NCBI GenBank assembly: GCA_014376655.1
Contig: JACMRC010000363.1
Coordinates: forward strand, 1 to 9,839
DNA length: 9,839 nt
Reading direction: 5' to 3'
DNA from: Mucilaginibacter sp.
Lineage (GTDB): Bacteria; Bacteroidota; Bacteroidia; Sphingobacteriales; Sphingobacteriaceae
Part shown: positions 5,760-9,839 of the stretch, one piece after another
Position numbering within the stretch: position 1 is the stretch's first letter
Layout of the letters: each line of letters starts with the position of its first letter
Translations under genes and position numbers: made by a program
Notes under the pieces: model-generated
What the model was told of the DNA's origin: nothing
Database searches by the model: none
What the model saw: the letters and a program-made list of their open reading frames with translations, nothing else

Positions 5760-8363
5760 TTGTTCCTGCTGTTAACGGTGAGCATACTGCTGCTGTTGTT
5801 CCAGTATAAGCCTGTACAAACCTGGGCAGCTAAAAAAGTCACCGCTTATTTATCAGAAAAACTGGGCACCGAGGTTAATGTTAAAAGCCTTTATGTTAAG
5901 CCTTTTTCATCGGTAGTGTTGGAAGATTTTTACGTGCTTGATAAGCAACGCGACACTTTAGTACATACGCCAAAACTAACTGTCGAACTTAACGGCTTTT
6001 CGCTTTTTACCTCCATAAGCGAACGCAAGCTTGATTTTAAGCTGATCCAGTTAGATAATGGCTCGGTTTATTTAAAGAAACTAAAAAGCGGGGTTACCAA
6101 TCTTCAATTTGTTATTGATAGTTTAAAATCAAAAGATACCACAAAAACTATCCCCGGTAAACCCTGGACCATGATCTTTGAGCGATCTGTAGTTAACAAT
6201 TTCCATTTTCGCTACCACGACCTTAACAAGCACGATAAAGTAAACGGAATAAACTTCGCCGACCTTGATGTTTACAATCTTAGCGTGGCGGTTAATAATA
6301 TGGACCTTAAAAACCACACCTTTGCGGGCGATGTACAGCACCTTACGCTGAAGGAAAAAGGCGGGTTCTACCTAAAAAATTATACCGCCCTTACTACTAT
6401 TGACACCAATAGAATATTAGCGCGACACCTGCTGATACAAACGCCGAAGTCGATAGTGCGAAATCATCTTGACATGAAGTTTAAAAGCTTTGATGATTTT
6501 GGCGATTTTGTAAACAAAGTACACATGGATGGCCAGCTTCATTCATCGCATATCTCATCTACCGATATCGCTTACTTTACCAGCGGATTAGAGAAAATAA
6601 ATTTTGAGTTAGGGGTTGATGGCCACATAACCGGCGCGGTAAATAATTTAAAAGCAAACGGACTTACCATTACTGCCGGCCAGGCTACTTTTATAAAAGG
6701 AGATTTTAATTTAAAGGGATTGCCCGAGTGGGATAAAACCTACCTCGACCTTAAGTTTGACCAGTTAGCCACCAACAAAAAAGACCTTGATTATTTATAC
6801 AGCCACTTTACCGGCGACCCGAAAGCTGTAGCGCCCGAAATTGTTGGCCGCTTTGGCAATGTAAACTTTACCGGCAAGTTTAAAGGTTTACAAAATGACT
6901 TTGCAGCATCGGGTACGTTTAAAACGCAGTTGGGCCGATTTGATCCGGATATCAAACTAAAAATAAAAGGCGGTGTGCCAATTTATAACGGAACTGTTGA
7001 TGCTTATAACTTTAACCTGGGTGTTTTAATAGGCGATAACACCATAGGCCGCACCACATTTAAGGCTGTTGTTAAAGGTAGTGGCGATGCACTTAAAAAC
7101 CTGAATGAAAACATAAGCGCCAACATAGCTTACTTTAATTTTAAAAATTACGATTATAAAAACATAGCTGTAAATGGCACCTATGCCGGTAAAAAGATAA
7201 ACGCCAAATTAACTGTTAACGATAAAAGCATAAAATTTGATGGCGTAGGCAGTTTGGATCTTAACCCAACTTTGCCGGTGTATAATTTTACAGCTAATGT
7301 GCATGACGCTAACCTACATGCCTTGAAGTTAATTAAAGACACCATCATTATAAGCGCGCAGATAAAAACTAAATTCTCTGGTAATAGTCTTAAAAATTTC
7401 GAGGGGAATATCTTGCTGTCACCCATCAGGATAGTTGACCCGCGCAATAATTACCTGCTTGATTCTGTATATATTTCGGCAACCGGTCGTGGTGATTCGC
7501 GGTTGATCGCTTTGCAATCTGACGCATTGGATGGCAGCATAAAGGGCAGTTATGACCTGGCTACTTTGCCATCCTATTTCAAAACAATCGTTAAAAAATA
7601 TATTCCGTCTTTACAGGCTGATATTACACTGCCCAAGCCACAAAACTTTGATCTTAACTTAAAGATCAAGAATCTTGACCCGCTTACCGCCATCTTCCTA
7701 CCCGATTTGAAAATACCCGAGCAGGGAACTTTTATAGGTAAATTTAACTCGGTTGATAAAACGGCAAGCATTAATGGCTATATCAAAACCATTAAGTATA
7801 AAAAAATAGTGTTCCATGATTTTATTTTGGACGAAAGCACCAGCGACGATTTACTGGGCATAAACTTATCACTAAAACGGATTGATCTTACCAATGAGTT
7901 GTTTATCAAGAATATTGATATTACCAACTTTATAAGTAATGATAGCTTAAAGTTTAACGTTAAGCTGGCTGATAAGGATGCTACCAACCAGCTGGATCTT
8001 TACGGCCTGATTGAATTTGGAAGAGATACGACAGCCAAACTCAAGCTGTTACCATCAGATATTATTATTGAGCATCAAAAATGGCGCTTGCAGGAACAGG
8101 TAAGAATAAGATTATTGGATGGCAAAACCCAGGTAGAAGGCTTCGAGCTTTCAAACGGCGAACAAAGGGCAAGGATAGATGGCTTTATTTCTGATAACCC
8201 TGCCGATAAATTAAAACTTACGTTCAATAAGTTTAGCATGACTACGCTTAACGAGCTTACCAAAGCCGCGGGTATTGATCTAAACGGAACTATGAACGGC
8301 GATGTATTATTTAGTTCGATCATGAAATCGCCGGGGATAGACGCGCACTTAAATATTGATTGA
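5760..8363 (+). CDS. tamB: TamB/AsmA-like envelope protein, N-terminal part, ended by a premature in-frame TGA
   Basis: From the first usual start codon (TTG at 5760) this gives 867 residues. Residues 1-17 are the hydrophobic membrane anchor (FLLLTVSILLLLFQ), then PVQTWAAKKVTAYLSEKLGT, the AsmA/TamB-type opening. Long beta-rich repeats follow with Asp/Asn/Lys alternation, as in the lipid-groove beta-taco fold. The frame is open from 5709, and the codons upstream of TTG encode KVIKKVLKIALSIV, a fitting basic n-region, so the real N-terminus is probably upstream at a non-standard codon. TamB-type proteins span the periplasm and carry phospholipid or help outer membrane assembly. The TGA at 8361-8363 separates this part from the conserved C-terminal domain, which continues in the same frame. 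It may be a pseudogene, a readthrough case or a base-call error. Confidence 0.85.
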   Translation: MFLLLTVSILLLLFQYKPVQTWAAKKVTAYLSEKLGTEVNVKSLYVKPFSSVVLEDFYVLDKQRDTLVHTPKLTVELNGFSLFTSISERKLDFKLIQLDNGSVYLKKLKSGVTNLQFVIDSLKSKDTTKTIPGKPWTMIFERSVVNNFHFRYHDLNKHDKVNGINFADLDVYNLSVAVNNMDLKNHTFAGDVQHLTLKEKGGFYLKNYTALTTIDTNRILARHLLIQTPKSIVRNHLDMKFKSFDDFGDFVNKVHMDGQLHSSHISSTDIAYFTSGLEKINFELGVDGHITGAVNNLKANGLTITAGQATFIKGDFNLKGLPEWDKTYLDLKFDQLATNKKDLDYLYSHFTGDPKAVAPEIVGRFGNVNFTGKFKGLQNDFAASGTFKTQLGRFDPDIKLKIKGGVPIYNGTVDAYNFNLGVLIGDNTIGRTTFKAVVKGSGDALKNLNENISANIAYFNFKNYDYKNIAVNGTYAGKKINAKLTVNDKSIKFDGVGSLDLNPTLPVYNFTANVHDANLHALKLIKDTIIISAQIKTKFSGNSLKNFEGNILLSPIRIVDPRNNYLLDSVYISATGRGDSRLIALQSDALDGSIKGSYDLATLPSYFKTIVKKYIPSLQADITLPKPQNFDLNLKIKNLDPLTAIFLPDLKIPEQGTFIGKFNSVDKTASINGYIKTIKYKKIVFHDFILDESTSDDLLGINLSLKRIDLTNELFIKNIDITNFISNDSLKFNVKLADKDATNQLDLYGLIEFGRDTTAKLKLLPSDIIIEHQKWRLQEQVRIRLLDGKTQVEGFELSNGEQRARIDGFISDNPADKLKLTFNKFSMTTLNELTKAAGIDLNGTMNGDVLFSSIMKSPGIDAHLNID

Positions 8364-8369
8364 TTTAAG

Positions 8370-9839
8370 ATGAACAAAAGCCTGGTGGGCAATATTAAAG
8401 TAGTATCCAACTTAGACAATGAGCGCAGCCAGGCCAATGTAAACGTAAACATACTTAACCGTGGCTTAGAGACTCTTAATATTGGCGGGGCTTATTATTT
8501 AGGAAAAGGCAAAGAAGATAAACTTGACTTTGATGTTAAAATGACCCAAACCGAGGCCATAATTTTTGAGCCATTTATAAAGAACCTCGTGTCTGATTTG
8601 AAGGGTACGATATCAACCGACCTTAAACTAACAGGCACATTAGCCAAACCGCAATTAAACGGTAACCTTACGCTATCAAACACAGGGGTTACCGTAAATT
8701 ATTTAAAAACGGCTTATACAGTTAATGATAAATTAAGTGTGACCAATAGTGTTGTCAATATCAGTAACATGACGCTGAAGGATTTTCGCGGTGGTACGGG
8801 TATAGCCACCGGTAAGGTTGACCTTAATAATTTATCAAACCCAACTATTGATGTTGAGCTTAAAGCCACTAACCTAATGGCGCTAAATACCACCTTTAAG
8901 GATAATCACCTGTATTATGGAACGGCTTTTGCCTCGGGCGATTTTAAGTTTAATGGCCCTATTGATAACATGAATATTAATATTACTGCTGCTACACAAG
9001 CCGGTACGGTATTTAACATCCCGCTTAACACTTCATCAACCGTAAGCGATTACGACTTTATAAAATTTGTAAGCCATAAAGATACCCTTGGGTTAAGGGC
9101 CATTGAAAAAGTAAAGGCCTTTAATGGTGTCACGCTTAATTTTGACCTGACAGTTGATGAAAAGGCCATTGTAAAAATAACTACCGATTATGGCGTATTA
9201 CAGGGCAGCGGGCAGGCTAAAAACTTAAAGTTGCGCATTAACAGCCTGGGCGACTTTGATATGTTTGGTGAGTTTGTGATCACATCAGGCAAGTTTGATT
9301 TTACGGCAAAAAACTTCATCAGCAAAAACTTTACGGTAAACCAGGGCGGTAGTATCCGCTGGACGGGTAACCCAACTAATGCCGAGATCAACCTTAAAGC
9401 TACTTATGAAGTGCGTACAGATATTGCGCCTTTATATACCGCGGCGGGCCTGCAATCGCCTAAGGGTAATGAGCAAATATTGGTGCAGGCAGAATTGCTG
9501 CTTACCAAATCGCTTTTACTACCCGAAATTAATTTTGATTTTAACTTTCCTACGGACCCATCTGTTAAGGATGATTTAGGAACCTACCTTGCCGACCCTA
9601 ATAACCGTAACCAACAAGCATTAAGCGTTATTGTAAGGCGTAACTTTAACTCGGGCACGGGTAGTAATTTAACTAACCAGGTGGCCGCTACGGCTACAAG
9701 TGCTTTTAGCGAATTTGCTTTCAATAAATTAAACAGTTTGATAGCGCAATCAAACATCAAGTACTTCGACTTTAACATTCGCTCGTTTAACGATGCAAGC
9801 GCGTCGTTACGTTTTTTTAATGACAGGCTGATATTTAAC
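8370..9839 (+). CDS. tamB: TamB C-terminal (DUF490) part, in the same frame as the upstream segment; runs off right edge
   Basis: Immediately after the TGA, frame-continuous codons run to the last base of the window with no further stop. The first ATG is at 8370, six bases after the stop, and could serve reinitiation. The translation reads MNKSLVGNIKVVSNLDNERS and later contains GGSIRWTGNPTNAEINLKA, YEVRTDIAPLY, FNFPTDPSVKDDLGTYL and NQQALSVIVRRNF, the conserved tract of the DUF490/TamB domain in Bacteroidota. Closely related frames upstream and downstream, similar codon use and strict frame preservation show that both segments are one gene. On its own this segment has no signal peptide or membrane anchor, so a separately initiated product would not be exported. 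The 3' end lies beyond the window. Confidence 0.85.
   Translation, partial: MNKSLVGNIKVVSNLDNERSQANVNVNILNRGLETLNIGGAYYLGKGKEDKLDFDVKMTQTEAIIFEPFIKNLVSDLKGTISTDLKLTGTLAKPQLNGNLTLSNTGVTVNYLKTAYTVNDKLSVTNSVVNISNMTLKDFRGGTGIATGKVDLNNLSNPTIDVELKATNLMALNTTFKDNHLYYGTAFASGDFKFNGPIDNMNINITAATQAGTVFNIPLNTSSTVSDYDFIKFVSHKDTLGLRAIEKVKAFNGVTLNFDLTVDEKAIVKITTDYGVLQGSGQAKNLKLRINSLGDFDMFGEFVITSGKFDFTAKNFISKNFTVNQGGSIRWTGNPTNAEINLKATYEVRTDIAPLYTAAGLQSPKGNEQILVQAELLLTKSLLLPEINFDFNFPTDPSVKDDLGTYLADPNNRNQQALSVIVRRNFNSGTGSNLTNQVAATATSAFSEFAFNKLNSLIAQSNIKYFDFNIRSFNDASASLRFFNDRLIFN

Noticed and set aside
8361..8363. TGA decoded as selenocysteine or as tryptophan through a variant code
   Set aside because: Nothing in the family calls for selenocysteine here and no obvious SECIS-type hairpin follows. 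Tryptophan elsewhere is TGG, and no other gene has an internal TGA.
8075..8452. A 125-codon minus-strand open frame crossing the TGA
   Set aside because: It is antisense to the tamB frame, which encodes the recognisable family on both sides. Its translation has no family features.
1..9839. tRNA or rRNA genes, or a complete insertion sequence
   Set aside because: No tRNA-like cloverleaf, rRNA segment or transposase frame was seen on either strand.

Overview
The window looks like chromosomal DNA of a Bacteroidota, most likely a Sphingobacteriaceae member (Mucilaginibacter/Pedobacter-like). This rests on moderate-to-low GC, TAnnTTTG-type -7 promoter elements in place of the usual -10 box, weak Shine-Dalgarno sites, a GpsA N-terminus with GGGSWATA, and tsaD divergently paired with a long tamB-like gene, an arrangement I associate with this phylum. 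The genus assignment is inference.

Layout from left to right. (1) The 5' end of gpsA lies on the minus strand and runs off the left edge. (2) A minus-strand operon encodes a TolC-type outer membrane efflux protein and then an HlyD/MacA-type periplasmic adaptor. It ends in a clear intrinsic terminator, with no inner-membrane pump gene in between. (3) A plus-strand NodB-family polysaccharide deacetylase is divergent from tolC and is followed by a hairpin at its stop codon. (4) A small plus-strand gene encodes a soluble, antitoxin-like 73-residue protein, preceded by a good Bacteroidota-type promoter. (5) A convergent small two-helix membrane protein gene lies downstream of tsaD on the minus strand. 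(6) tsaD encodes the tRNA t6A modification enzyme. (7) A very long tamB/AsmA-like gene on the plus strand runs off the right edge. It is interrupted by one in-frame TGA at 8361-8363, after which the same frame stays open for all 492 remaining codons.

The core genes serve envelope building (TamB, efflux outer membrane and adaptor proteins, deacetylase, GpsA for phospholipid synthesis) and translation fidelity (TsaD).

Two things deserve attention. First, tamB carries a premature stop and also lacks any ATG, GTG or TTG at the position where its N-terminus should begin. Second, three intergenic regions (138-287, 4383-4528, 5533-5714) share one architecture: arms of degenerate 6-8 nt iterated repeats in inverted orientation, almost touching the flanking genes. 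Each locus uses a different repeat unit, yet its two arms match each other, and two of the loci share identical arm ends. I do not recognise this as a described element, and it is the best candidate here for something undescribed.
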